DNA of 64,000 nucleotides from Paenalicyclobacillus mengziensis (GTDB lineage: Bacteria; Bacillota; Bacilli; Alicyclobacillales; Alicyclobacillaceae), in the NCBI RefSeq assembly GCF_017298635.1, contig NZ_CP071182.1, positions 2,232,001 to 2,296,000 on the forward strand, written 5' to 3'. A program made the translations under genes and the position numbers. This document shows positions 45,554 through 54,730 of the stretch, piece by piece. Position 1 is the first letter of the stretch. Each line of letters starts with the position of its first letter. Below the pieces are notes generated by a model. The model was not told where the DNA came from. It saw only the letters and a program-made list of their open reading frames with translations, and searched no databases.

Positions 45554-47248
45554 TTGCTCGATGATCTTAAGCTTACAAGCAAGAAGCTCGGTTCGGGGCC
45601 CATCTGGTCCTGGATGATTGACCAACTTGGTTGGGTCGGCAAGGTGGATGAGCTTGTTGGTGTTGCGCCTGAGGACTGTCGGATTTCCGTTGGCCAACGA
45701 ATCAAAGCATTGTTGGTCAACATCTTGACGGACCGAAAGGCCCTATATAAAGTGCAGGAGTTCTACGAAGAATACGATGTGCAGTCGCTTGTCGGTTCCG
45801 ATGTTGCGTCGGATGCTCTGAATGACGACGCTCTTGGCCGCGCCCTGGATGCAGTGCATAAGTCCGGTATAGACGGGGTATTGACTGCAGCCTCATTCTC
45901 AGCACTGGAGTTTGCCTCTGTACCCTTGAACCGCCTGCATGGAGATACCACGTCCGTGTCGTTCTACGGTCATTATCGACAGTACCGGAGTGCCCCGGAT
46001 GATGAGGAAGGCAGTCGTCTCGAGATTACCAGGGGGTATTCCAAAGATCACAGACCCGACTTGAAACAAGTCATCTTCGGCATGGTCACCGCACACGGTA
46101 TCCCGCTTCTGGCGAGTCCCGAGAACGGGAATCTCGACGACAAGACGTGGAATGCGCAAACAATCGCGAAGCTGGCAAAGAGTCTTCCAGAACAGAAACT
46201 TAGCCAGATCCTTTATATCGCGGATTCTGCAGCTGTTACCTCGAAGAACCTGCCACTGTTCCACGAACATGGTGTTCGGTTCATCTCTCGCTTGCCCAGT
46301 ACATTTGCTATGTGCGACAAGGTCAAGCGCAGTGCATTGGAGAGAAACCGATGGGAAGACGTTGGCAGATTGGGAGAGCGGCAAGATTCAGCCACTTACC
46401 GCATTCAGTCATTTCACCGGGAGATGGAAGGGTTACGCTACCGATTTATTGCGGTCCAGTCCAGTGCGTTGGATGAACGCAAAAGGAAACGATTGGAGAA
46501 GCTCATTGAGACGGAGTACAGGGAGTTCACCAAGGCAGCGGCTGAAGAAAGTGAACGCAGCTACTCCTGCCGGGAGGATGCAGAGCGAGCTGCTGCGGAA
46601 TTGCCCAAGCAGTTCAAAGGTTACCACACAATTGAGGTCAGCACAGACGAAGAGGTTGAGACGCTCAAACGCCCGACTCGAGGAAGACCACGCAAGGATA
46701 CCCCGGTGCCAACGCGTAAGGTATTTCGCAACCACGTCACCATCCATGAGCCCAGTCCGGAGGCACTGGAAGAAGCGAGACGGGTCGCATCGATGTTTGT
46801 GCTGATTACCAATGTGCTCGATGAACAGGCCATGAGCAATGTAGAAGTGCTGCAGGCCTACAAGGAGCAAATCGAAGTAGAGTACCGTTTCCGTTTCCTG
46901 AAAAGTCCCTACTTCGTGGGACCTGTGTACCTACAAAATCCTGACCGGGTGGAAGCATTGGCGTGTTTGATGCTCATGGCCGTTATCCTATATGCCACCT
47001 TTGAATACATGGTTCGAGTGCAGATGGCCAAAGAATCCGAACCGCTCATCTTGCCGGGCAAGAGAAAGAGTATGCGCCCAACAGGGACGTCGATGTTGGA
47101 GATGTTCGACGGTTTGGCAATGGTGCTCATTCACCTCGAAGAGCGGATTATTCGTAAAGGGCCTCAGGTCGATGGCCAACGTGAACGGATTCTCAACATG
47201 CTTGGCGCCGGCACGAAGGTGTACACCGAGATGAATAAGCTGGCCTAA
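45554..47248 (+). CDS. IS1634-family transposase
   Basis: 564-residue DDE enzyme of the IS4-like group. The acidic triad is placed in LHGDTTSVSF, ILYIADSAAV and YKEQIEVEYRFRFLK (YREK-like). TTG 45554 follows AAGGAGG (45538-45544) by nine bases. The frame is intact, so the element may move if the intron can be spliced or is tolerated outside the gene. The intron lies after its stop, so the transposase is not disrupted. Confidence 0.93.
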   Translation: MLDDLKLTSKKLGSGPIWSWMIDQLGWVGKVDELVGVAPEDCRISVGQRIKALLVNILTDRKALYKVQEFYEEYDVQSLVGSDVASDALNDDALGRALDAVHKSGIDGVLTAASFSALEFASVPLNRLHGDTTSVSFYGHYRQYRSAPDDEEGSRLEITRGYSKDHRPDLKQVIFGMVTAHGIPLLASPENGNLDDKTWNAQTIAKLAKSLPEQKLSQILYIADSAAVTSKNLPLFHEHGVRFISRLPSTFAMCDKVKRSALERNRWEDVGRLGERQDSATYRIQSFHREMEGLRYRFIAVQSSALDERKRKRLEKLIETEYREFTKAAAEESERSYSCREDAERAAAELPKQFKGYHTIEVSTDEEVETLKRPTRGRPRKDTPVPTRKVFRNHVTIHEPSPEALEEARRVASMFVLITNVLDEQAMSNVEVLQAYKEQIEVEYRFRFLKSPYFVGPVYLQNPDRVEALACLMLMAVILYATFEYMVRVQMAKESEPLILPGKRKSMRPTGTSMLEMFDGLAMVLIHLEERIIRKGPQVDGQRERILNMLGAGTKVYTEMNKLA

Positions 47249-47667
47249 GCGGCCAACCGCAACGCGTAAAGTTTATTTCCAGTTCCGATCAAATTTACAA
47301 ATGATCGGTGCGGCCGGGCAAGGTCGTGCGACTTAGCAGGTGGAATCCCTGCCTGGTAAGATGTGAGCCACATCACCAGTAGCGAGTCTTGGGTGCATTG
47401 GGGTGACCCTATGTGCTAAGCGTAGACAGCAAGGCAGTAGGCCTGAAAGTGATTGAGCCCCGAAAATGAAAATCAGCTGGGAAGGTCGACGGTTTCGATC
47501 TGTCGGAAGACAACACCGCCTGAATCGTTATGGCCAGTATCAAGCGGCTTCCCCGGGGTCGAAGAGCCAGGCATGCTGTACAATGGTCACACGGGAACCC
47601 GGGAGACCCTGTACGCTCTTCTGTAATGGGAGTATGGCAAACAACCGAGGTAAAGGGAGAATGTCAA

Positions 47668-49098
47668 ATGACGTGCAGGGAGTCGGATAGCTGCGTAGTA
47701 CCTAAGAAACCGGGTAACGCTGGTGAAGGAAAGGCAGCTACAAATCATCGACCTTGTTTAAGGACACATGAACTACACACAGGGGTAGATACAATCATGG
47801 AAACGAAATTGGCAAGGATAGCAGAAATCGCAAGACTGAAACCCGAGGAACGATTCACATCGCTGTACCATCTTCTCAACGAGGAAATGCTCGTGTTATG
47901 CCACGACGAGCTAGATGGAAACAAGGCAACTGGTATCGACCATGTCACGAAGCGGGAATATGAGGAAAATCTCGAAGTTAACATTCGGAACCTCGTTTCA
48001 CGACTGAAAACACGTAGTTACCGGCCACAACCAGTGCGCAGGACGTACATTCCGAAGGGGGATGGCACTGACGTTCGCCCTCTCGGAATACCCGCTTACG
48101 AAGACAAGATAGTGCAGCTTGGGGTAACCAAAATTCTTCAGTCTATCTACGAAAGCGACTTTCTTGACTTCTCCTACGGGTTCCGCCCGAGAAGAAGCTG
48201 CCACATGGCATTGAGAAGCATCAGCCAAGTGATTGAGAAAGGAAGCATTTGCTACGTAGTAGACGCGGATATTCGGGGCTTCTTCAACAACATGGGGCAC
48301 GAGTGGCTAATGAAGTTCGTGGACCTTCGACTGGGAGACCCCAATATGCAAAAACTCATCCGTCGATTCCTAAGAGCAGGAGTGATAGAGGAAGGAATTT
48401 GGGAACCCACGTATGTCGGTGCACCGCAGGGCGCGGTGTTGTCGCCGCTATTGGCAAACGTATATCTTCACTACGCACTGGATTTGTGGTTCGAAAAGGT
48501 TGTGAAGAAAAAGTGTGACGGACAGGCTGAAATGGTCCGTTATGCAGACGATTTTGTATGCTGCTTTGAGACTAAACACGACGCTGAACGATTCTATGCA
48601 GCGCTCCTGTTAAGGCTAGAAAAGTTTGGACTTGATATTGCTGAAAATAAGTCCAAAATCCTGATGTTTGGCAGGTTCGCAGAGGCAACAATGCAACGTC
48701 TCGGGCAAGGCAAACCTGACACGTTTGACTTTCTGGGGTTCACTCATTACTGCGGGAAGTCTCGATATGGGTACTTTCGGGTAAAGAGAAAAACGAGCAG
48801 GAAGAAGTTTAATGCGAAAGTGAAAGCATTTGGACAATGGATACGGCAAAATCGTCATGAAGATACTGACCAAATTATGAAGACCGTAGCCCAGAAACTC
48901 ACTGGTCACTATCGCTACTACGGTGTCACGGACAACAGCCCGAGTCTAGACGCATTTCGATACCAAGTGACCAAACTAATGTACAAATGGCTAAATCGGC
49001 GGAGTCAAAGGAAGAGCTTCACCTATAAACAGTTTAATGCGTTCCTTGCAAAGCATCCGCTGCCCAGCCCTAAAATCTACGTGAATATCTACGGGTAA
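47668..49098 (+). CDS. ltrA: Group II intron reverse transcriptase-maturase
   Basis: About 476 residues from ATG 47668, eight bases after AAAGGGAG. Palm motifs are intact: GFRPRRSCHMAL, DADIRGFFNNM, GAPQGAVLSPLLANVYL and VRYADDFVC with the catalytic YADD. The maturase (X) domain follows, with FDFLGF and LTGHYRYYG. The end NAFLAKHPLPSPKIYVNIYG shows no HNH endonuclease domain, so retrotransposition may not need one. An earlier frame start at 47530 is just the open frame through intron sequence. Confidence 0.92.
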   Translation: MTCRESDSCVVPKKPGNAGEGKAATNHRPCLRTHELHTGVDTIMETKLARIAEIARLKPEERFTSLYHLLNEEMLVLCHDELDGNKATGIDHVTKREYEENLEVNIRNLVSRLKTRSYRPQPVRRTYIPKGDGTDVRPLGIPAYEDKIVQLGVTKILQSIYESDFLDFSYGFRPRRSCHMALRSISQVIEKGSICYVVDADIRGFFNNMGHEWLMKFVDLRLGDPNMQKLIRRFLRAGVIEEGIWEPTYVGAPQGAVLSPLLANVYLHYALDLWFEKVVKKKCDGQAEMVRYADDFVCCFETKHDAERFYAALLLRLEKFGLDIAENKSKILMFGRFAEATMQRLGQGKPDTFDFLGFTHYCGKSRYGYFRVKRKTSRKKFNAKVKAFGQWIRQNRHEDTDQIMKTVAQKLTGHYRYYGVTDNSPSLDAFRYQVTKLMYKWLNRRSQRKSFTYKQFNAFLAKHPLPSPKIYVNIYG

Positions 49099-49133
49099 GA
49101 ACAGTCTATAAGATCTCTGGAAGATGGTTTGAG

Positions 49134-49166
49134 GAGCCGTATGCCTTAATTGGGCACGTACGGATC
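49134..49166 (+). ncRNA. Group II intron domain V
   Basis: A 33-nt hairpin with the conserved AGC triad, stem GAGCCGTATG against CACGTACGGATC, matches the catalytic domain V. It lies 35 bases after the reverse transcriptase stop. Confidence 0.85.
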
Positions 49167-49337
49167 TGTGAGGGGGACAAGCACAATCCCGATGACTCAG
49201 GGCAAAGGGAGAGGCTTGCCTCTACTCGACCAGTTTCACAGAACCAGAAAACGGAAGACAAATGGGATGCCTCAATCGACTCTACTTACAGGTGTAATTT
49301 CCAGTTGGTTAGCCTAGGTTACAGCGCGGAAGATGAG

Positions 49338-50492
49338 ATGGAGTACAGGGACTACGGATGGGAGCAATGGCCGGAATTCCCTTGGATGTCTTATCAATTC
49401 CGTAGGGCATTGGGAGAGACACAGGAAGGAGGGGGTGCTGTCAGCGAGTGTTTGCGGGCTGCTAGTCTAATGATACCCGGAGATAGAGAAAGTTGGTACG
49501 GTGAATGGAAGCGCATTGCAGACCATAATAGGGAAAAAGCTTTACGGTCTGAGAGCAATGGGCATTATGTTACGGCACGGTCTTGCTACTTGCGGGCCTG
49601 TGACTATTACAGGTCTGCTGAATTTTGGTTACAGCCTGATGACCCACGCAGATTGTCAACCTTCACACTCTGTGAGGAGACCTTTCAAGCAGCCTCACGG
49701 TATTTTGTACACAGGGTAGAATATGTCCACATTCCGTATGAGGATACCTTTTTGCCAGCGTATTTTATTCGTTCGGCGTATGCACCTGAGAAGTCTCCGG
49801 TCCTTATTGCATTTGGTGGACTTGATTCCTTCAAAGAAGAAATATACTTCATGCTGGGTAGAGGCGCACTAGAACGCGGAATCTCCTGTCTCTTAGTTGA
49901 TGGTCCCGGTCAAGGGGCCTCACTACGGAGACAGAAATTGATTACGAGGTATGACTATGAAGTGCCTGTTGGAGCTTGTGTCGATTTCTTAGAGTCGAGG
50001 CAAGACGTTGATCTACACAAAGTTGCGCTCAGTGGCTCTAGCTTAGGTGGTTATTATGCAGTGCGTGCTGCAGCATTTGAAAAGCGGATCAGCGCCTGCA
50101 TTGCACATGGAGCTCAATGGAACGTTGGGCGTGACTGGCGAAGTCGAGACGATAATCATCCCTTGGCGTTGCATATCCGCTGGGTATTTGGCGTGGAAAA
50201 TATGAAGCAGGCCTGTGAGAAGGCGGACAGTTTTAATCTGGAACCGGTAATTAAAAATTTAGAGGCACCACTTTTGGTTATTCATGGTGCTAAAGACATG
50301 ATTGGTGTGCAGAAAGCGAAGGAATTGTACGACGGTGCCATCAGTGCTGGGGTGAACACAAAGTTAGTGATGGTCGAACCAAGTGAAACGGGCGCAGAAC
50401 ACTGTCAACATGATAATCCGACACTCGCACATGAATACGTGTTTGATTGGTTGTGTGAAGTTTGGGGCATTGTTCAGCGGTATTCACAGTGA
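49338..50492 (+). CDS. Alpha/beta hydrolase, pseudooxynicotine hydrolase-like (paralogue 2)
   Basis: 384 residues from ATG 49338, full length against paralogue 1. The cap domain (YYRSAEFWLQPDDPRRLSTFTLCEE) and the nucleophile Ser235 in GSSLGG, an acid in HGAKDMIG and His in AEHCQH are conserved. The IS ends right before the ATG and supplies a poor site (GGAAGATGAG), so expression may be low or depend on a promoter in the IS. The original leader with AAGGGGAG sits at 45425, left of the IS. A TTG at 49305 extends into IS sequence and is not believable. Confidence 0.88.
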   Translation: MEYRDYGWEQWPEFPWMSYQFRRALGETQEGGGAVSECLRAASLMIPGDRESWYGEWKRIADHNREKALRSESNGHYVTARSCYLRACDYYRSAEFWLQPDDPRRLSTFTLCEETFQAASRYFVHRVEYVHIPYEDTFLPAYFIRSAYAPEKSPVLIAFGGLDSFKEEIYFMLGRGALERGISCLLVDGPGQGASLRRQKLITRYDYEVPVGACVDFLESRQDVDLHKVALSGSSLGGYYAVRAAAFEKRISACIAHGAQWNVGRDWRSRDDNHPLALHIRWVFGVENMKQACEKADSFNLEPVIKNLEAPLLVIHGAKDMIGVQKAKELYDGAISAGVNTKLVMVEPSETGAEHCQHDNPTLAHEYVFDWLCEVWGIVQRYSQ

Positions 50493-50631
50493 CCTTATTC
50501 GTTTAGTCGGTCCTGCCGCTAGTATCTAGTAGTATCTAGTGCGATGTATTCTGTATTAATTGACTAATTATTCAAACTATTGTGCTTGCAGACGGGCGAA
50601 CTCCATCACAAATGAAGGGGGGCTTGGGGAG

Positions 50632-51381
50632 ATGGAGAGTTATGATTTTCGCAATCGTGTCCTTGTAGTTACGGGGGGAGCGAGCGGAATCGGGAGGGGA
50701 ATCTGCACGGCTTTTAGTGATGCTGGTGGTACATCCGTCTGTCTAGATGTGAACGAAGAGCTCGCATTGCAGGTGGAGCAGGCTTATCATGGGCCGGGAC
50801 AGATTCACAGCTACACCCTGGACGTTAGGAACCCCGAGCGCGTCATGGAAACATTTAAAAAAATAATCAAAACCTTCGGTCGCATTGACGGTCTTGTCCT
50901 AAGCGCAGCCATTCAGCCGCGAGTCAGTATATCACAAATGACGGACGAGCAATGGCACAACGTCATGGACGTAAATCTAAACGGTGTCTTTTACTCTTGT
51001 CGAGCCGTTCTTCCGCACCTGCAAACACAGCGGTACGGGTCTATTGTCACCTTTACATCGGGGTTAGCTTTGCAAGGATGGGCTTCAACATCGGCTTATT
51101 CGGCCAGTAAAGCAGCATTAATCGGATTCACCAAGTCTCTCGCAAGGGAAATGCTCCCATTTAACGTGAGAGCGAACGTTGTTCACCCAGGAATAACTGA
51201 TAGTCCGTTATTTACTGACACAAAGACTCCTGAAGAATTAGAGTTCTTCAAACGGAATGGAGGTGCCATCGGTTCCGTTCAGGATGTAGTGCAGTTGCTG
51301 ATGTTCTTGTTGTCAGATTTGTCTTCTAGTATGACAGGATTATTTATCAATCGAGACCTGATTTTTCCAAAGAGTCAGTAA
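50632..51381 (+). CDS. Short-chain dehydrogenase/reductase
   Basis: 249 residues. Cofactor motif TGGASGIG (14-21), the active-site Tyr156 and Lys160 in AYSASK, and a C-terminal IGSVQDVVQLLMFLLSD are all usual for classical SDRs. The NNAG position reads LSAAIQ, a small deviation. The frame starts at 50560, but AAGGGGGG nine bases before ATG 50632 is the better site. It acts on a secondary alcohol or ketone; context suggests a step in the same catabolic route as the hydrolases. Confidence 0.9.
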   Translation: MESYDFRNRVLVVTGGASGIGRGICTAFSDAGGTSVCLDVNEELALQVEQAYHGPGQIHSYTLDVRNPERVMETFKKIIKTFGRIDGLVLSAAIQPRVSISQMTDEQWHNVMDVNLNGVFYSCRAVLPHLQTQRYGSIVTFTSGLALQGWASTSAYSASKAALIGFTKSLAREMLPFNVRANVVHPGITDSPLFTDTKTPEELEFFKRNGGAIGSVQDVVQLLMFLLSDLSSSMTGLFINRDLIFPKSQ

Positions 51382-51430
51382 TTTCCACAGAGTCAGTAAT
51401 TTAGTAAAACAACTTTAAGGGGGGAACTCA

Positions 51431-52690
51431 ATGTCCGCAACGGTGGTTCAAAGGGAGCGCTTATCATGGAGATTGGCGACACTGGCTCTAATCGTGTTGG
51501 CTGCTTCCTATGTTGTAAATGCTATGGATCGCCAAGTATTTCCTGTACTTGTGCCAACCATAGACCATCAATATGGTTTTTCACTTCAGCAGGGAGGGTT
51601 ACTGGCCACAATTTTTACATTAGGCATCGGAGTTGCTGGCATCCCAGCTGGATACCTCCTAGACAGGATGACAAGAAAATCTGTGATTGTTATCGGTATC
51701 CTTACGTATTCGGTGTTCACTCTTCTAACAGTTGTATCGGCAGGATTTGGCGACATGCTGGTCTATCGTGCCGGATCTGGGGTTGGGGAAGCGTTGCAAA
51801 ACGCTGCGCTGTTTTCAGCAGTTGGAGCGTATTTCTACAAGAGACGAGCGATGGCTCTAGGAGTACTAAACTTTGCATATGGAACAGGTGGCTTCTTAGG
51901 GCCGCTTCTTGGAGCAAAAATGTTGGTGAGTTCCGGATGGAGAACCCCGTTCATCGTATACGGAATTATCGGACTGGTCTTTGCGGTTGGGATAATTTTC
52001 GCGATATCTACTAGGTTTACGGATCAGACGGAAATGAAGAGTGAGCTTTCTGTGGAGACCCCCTCAAGTGTACCGACCCGCGTTTGGAATCGAAACATCA
52101 AACTCTTAGTCATTACTAGCATTGTGGCCGGGGTGTCAGGCTACGGTTACCTGGGACTGTATCCAACCTTCCTGATTAAACACCTTGGATACACACCATC
52201 CATGGCAGGATTCTGTATTAGTATGTTTGGGCTCGGTGCGTTGATGGGGATACCCGCAGGTTTCATCGGTGACGTCTTACGTCAGAAATGGATACTTATC
52301 TTGACACTCATTTGTGTGATGGTGGTCGGTTATTCATTGTTTAATTTGATCAAGGCCCCAGGTTGGCAAGCTTTTTTTAGCTTCCTTGAAGGAACATTTG
52401 CGAGTGGTTTTATGTTCACAAACACCTATTCTCTAATGCAGCGATGCGTGCGCCCTGAGTCTGTAGGAAGGGCATCAGGTATATTCGTGACCTCTTGGTA
52501 TTTACCATCCTCTGTGGCAGGATATTTGTTCGCAGCGCTCGTCGGGTCAGTAGGGTGGGGACATGCGGCCTTGGTTCAGCTTACCGTCATTCCGTTTATT
52601 GGAATATTAGTGCTGCTGTTTGTGAAGGAGGATATGATTCTCATACCAAAGGCCAACCGGGTTTCAAATGCTTCGACACATCCTCTGTAA
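51431..52690 (+). CDS. Major facilitator superfamily transporter
   Basis: 419 residues with twelve predicted membrane segments and the MFS loop motif (GYLLDRMTRKSVIVIG, residues 75-90). The start follows TAAGGGGGG. It lies 50 bases after the SDR and in the same direction, so it may import the substrate of the ThDP enzyme-hydrolase-SDR set. The ligand is unknown; an organic acid or aromatic acid carrier is plausible. Confidence 0.9.
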   Translation: MSATVVQRERLSWRLATLALIVLAASYVVNAMDRQVFPVLVPTIDHQYGFSLQQGGLLATIFTLGIGVAGIPAGYLLDRMTRKSVIVIGILTYSVFTLLTVVSAGFGDMLVYRAGSGVGEALQNAALFSAVGAYFYKRRAMALGVLNFAYGTGGFLGPLLGAKMLVSSGWRTPFIVYGIIGLVFAVGIIFAISTRFTDQTEMKSELSVETPSSVPTRVWNRNIKLLVITSIVAGVSGYGYLGLYPTFLIKHLGYTPSMAGFCISMFGLGALMGIPAGFIGDVLRQKWILILTLICVMVVGYSLFNLIKAPGWQAFFSFLEGTFASGFMFTNTYSLMQRCVRPESVGRASGIFVTSWYLPSSVAGYLFAALVGSVGWGHAALVQLTVIPFIGILVLLFVKEDMILIPKANRVSNASTHPL

Positions 52691-52759
52691 CTGTTGCATA
52701 AAGGGCTCACTCGAGTAGAGTCTTCGTTTTTTGATATAAACCAGGGAGTTCAAGCAGTG

Positions 52760-52797
52760 GGTGGTATACCAAATTGATAACAGTTTGGTATACCACC
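52760..52797. promoter_or_regulatory. Pair of TGGTATACCA palindromes
   Basis: The 10-bp palindrome TGGTATACCA occurs at 52762-52771 and 52786-52795, and the whole forms a perfect 14-bp inverted repeat (52760-52773, 52784-52797). Tandem palindromes like this are typical GntR-type operators. It lies 248 bases before the peptide-binding protein gene. It could instead be the MFS terminator, but no T-run follows. Confidence 0.5.
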
Positions 52798-52937
52798 TGT
52801 CACTAGTCTTCGATATGTCCGGAAAATACTCGTTGCAGAGGGTGACGCACTAGATGAGGGACAAGACGTTGCCACTCTCTCAATTCTACGGTGCTTCGGA
52901 ATCCCTTTTATTGCCTCATCTATACTTCATGTAATTT

Positions 52938-52946
52938 TGTTATAAT
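52938..52946 (+). promoter_or_regulatory. Extended -10 promoter of the second peptide operon
   Basis: TGTTATAAT has the TG extension one base before a perfect TATAAT (52941-52946). No good -35 lies 17 bases upstream, which the extended form tolerates. It is about 99 bases before the binding-protein start. Confidence 0.5.
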
Positions 52947-53044
52947 GGCCCTATTCTGATTTAAAAGAATAGTATGATTGCGCTCGGGGTTTGCTGCCTA
53001 GCGGAGTAATCGTGAGCATCAAAACAATTTTTAGGGGGTAGGAA

Positions 53045-54691
53045 ATGAAAAGCCGATTCCGAGTCATTGGAAGCATAGGATTGGTAGCAGGAGTTGTATC
53101 TATTCTTGCTGGTTGTGGTAAGGTGCCGGTCGGTGCACCACCGACCAACAGCGGTACGAATTCAAGTGCCTCATCATCTTCGTCGTCTTCGTCCTCAAGC
53201 CAGAACATCACGGTTGCCTTCCCGTACCAACCTGACACACTTGATCCCAACGTGACCGGGCAGGCAATTAGCGGCATGATTGACCGCAATATCGTTGATA
53301 CCCTTGTTTGGATTAATGCCAAAGGCCAGCCGACGCCGGACTTAGCGACCAAATGGACGATTAATTCGGCAAAGACGGTTTATACATTTACCCTCCGAAA
53401 GGGTGTCAAATTTCAGGATGGGACTCCTTTTAATGCGGCCGCAGTTGTATTTAATATCAACCGCATTGAGAACCCGGCAACCAAGTCACAAGGCGCAATT
53501 TCTGATTTGGGGCCATTTAAAAGTGTTAAGGCATTGTCTGAATACAAAGTGCAAATCACCTTAAAACAACCATTTGCGCCACTTCTGACGTACCTCGGTA
53601 CACCGAATTTGGGCATACTGTCCCCGACTGCCGTTCAAAAAGAAGGTGGTCAAGCCATGGCAACAAAGCCGGTTGGAACGGGACCGTTTGAAGTGGCAAA
53701 GTGGGTTCCACAACAGGAAGTCGTATTAAAGAGAAACCCGAATTATAACTGGGCACCACCAGCACTTCAGCATTCCGGCCCAGCCTACCTGAATACCATC
53801 ACGTTTAAGTTCGTGCAAAATGCGCAGAACCGCGTTTCAGCGCTGCAGACCGGTGAAGCTCAGGCGATTGACACGGTCCCTCCGACGTCGTTTGATTCCT
53901 TAAAACAAAACCCGAATTTCACAACCTATGACACACCATATCCTGGTACGCCTCGTTATATCGCATTCAACACTTCCTTGTGGCCAACCAATGATGTGAA
54001 AGTCCGCCAAGCACTTGAATACGCTGTCGATAGGCCAGGTGTCATTAAGGTTGCGGACAGTGGGGTGTACTCAGTGGCATGGGGACCCCTTCAGAAAGGG
54101 ACCATTGGATATAACCCGAGCTTTACTGGCATGTACGCTTATAACGTCAACAAGGCCACTAGCATCCTACAACAGGATGGGTGGTCCAAGTTGAATGGTA
54201 AATGGACGAAGAACGGCAAAACGCTAAGCGTGTCTATCTATGCCATTTCAGGTGTAGAAGATTGGACGAACATTGCAACCGCCGTTCAAGCTTATTTGCA
54301 ACAATTTGGAGTCGACGCAAAGGTGGTTGCACTGGCTGAGCCAGCTTGGTATGCAGCAATCATGAAGGGCAGTGCGGACAACATGACCGCTACCTATTTT
54401 ATGGGCACCGACCCCGACATTCTACGTTCGCTGTTTACTCCTGGAGCTTTTGGCAACTGGTCGCTGTACAACGATCCGACCGTTACAAAGGAACTGAACC
54501 AGGCCTCTCAAATCACTTCCATGTCCAGTCGACTTGCGATTTACGATAAAGTGCAAAAAACAATCATGGACCAAGCCGTGATGATGCCTATCTACAACGA
54601 GGGGGATTTGTTCGCGACAAGCAAAAACCTCACGGGGTTAACCTTTGATATGAGCGGATATCCTGTATATCTTTCTGCCAAGATGAATTAA
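53045..54691 (+). CDS. Peptide ABC transporter substrate-binding lipoprotein (DppA/OppA-like)
   Basis: 548 residues, SBP family 5, with lipobox ILAGC (Cys24) and a Ser-rich linker including a run of nine serines. Family motifs include TFTLRKGVKFQDGTPFNAAAV, PVGTGPFEVAKW and EYAVDRPGVIKVA. It differs in sequence from the 30491 protein, so the two importers bind different peptides. The ATG start follows GGGGG. The operon continues with permeases, an M24-like gene and a serine hydrolase. Confidence 0.92.
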   Translation: MKSRFRVIGSIGLVAGVVSILAGCGKVPVGAPPTNSGTNSSASSSSSSSSSSQNITVAFPYQPDTLDPNVTGQAISGMIDRNIVDTLVWINAKGQPTPDLATKWTINSAKTVYTFTLRKGVKFQDGTPFNAAAVVFNINRIENPATKSQGAISDLGPFKSVKALSEYKVQITLKQPFAPLLTYLGTPNLGILSPTAVQKEGGQAMATKPVGTGPFEVAKWVPQQEVVLKRNPNYNWAPPALQHSGPAYLNTITFKFVQNAQNRVSALQTGEAQAIDTVPPTSFDSLKQNPNFTTYDTPYPGTPRYIAFNTSLWPTNDVKVRQALEYAVDRPGVIKVADSGVYSVAWGPLQKGTIGYNPSFTGMYAYNVNKATSILQQDGWSKLNGKWTKNGKTLSVSIYAISGVEDWTNIATAVQAYLQQFGVDAKVVALAEPAWYAAIMKGSADNMTATYFMGTDPDILRSLFTPGAFGNWSLYNDPTVTKELNQASQITSMSSRLAIYDKVQKTIMDQAVMMPIYNEGDLFATSKNLTGLTFDMSGYPVYLSAKMN

Positions 54692-54730
54692 AACGCAGTG
54701 GACAAACCTCGTTCACTGGGAGGGGATACT

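Larger units (their letters stand above)
47326..49230 (+). mobile_element. Group II intron
   Basis: The 5' end reads GTGCGAC at 47326 and the 3' end CTACTCGAC near 49230. A domain V is visible before it and a small hairpin with domain VI features at 49210-49225. It encodes a reverse transcriptase-maturase. It lies in the 3' untranslated part of the IS1634-like element. A short hairpin (47285-47291 with 47302-47308) precedes the insertion by 17 bases. Exact ends are uncertain by a few bases, especially at the 3' side. Confidence 0.85.
45445..49337 (+). mobile_element. IS1634-family element carrying a group II intron
   Basis: The ends (45445-45467 and 49315-49337) form a 23-bp inverted repeat with one mismatch, containing CTTCCGCGCTGTAACCTA. 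ATGGAG occurs directly outside both ends (45439-45444 and 49338-49343), a 6-bp target duplication typical of the family. The composite is 3,893 bp; taking out the intron leaves about 1,988 bp. The insertion falls precisely on the first two codons of the downstream hydrolase, separating it from its ribosome site AAGGGGAG (45425-45432). Confidence 0.9.

Noticed and set aside
49305..49337. TTG start of paralogue 2 hydrolase at 49305
   Set aside because: Those codons are IS terminal repeat sequence; alignment with paralogue 1 and the ATGGAG duplication fix ATG 49338.
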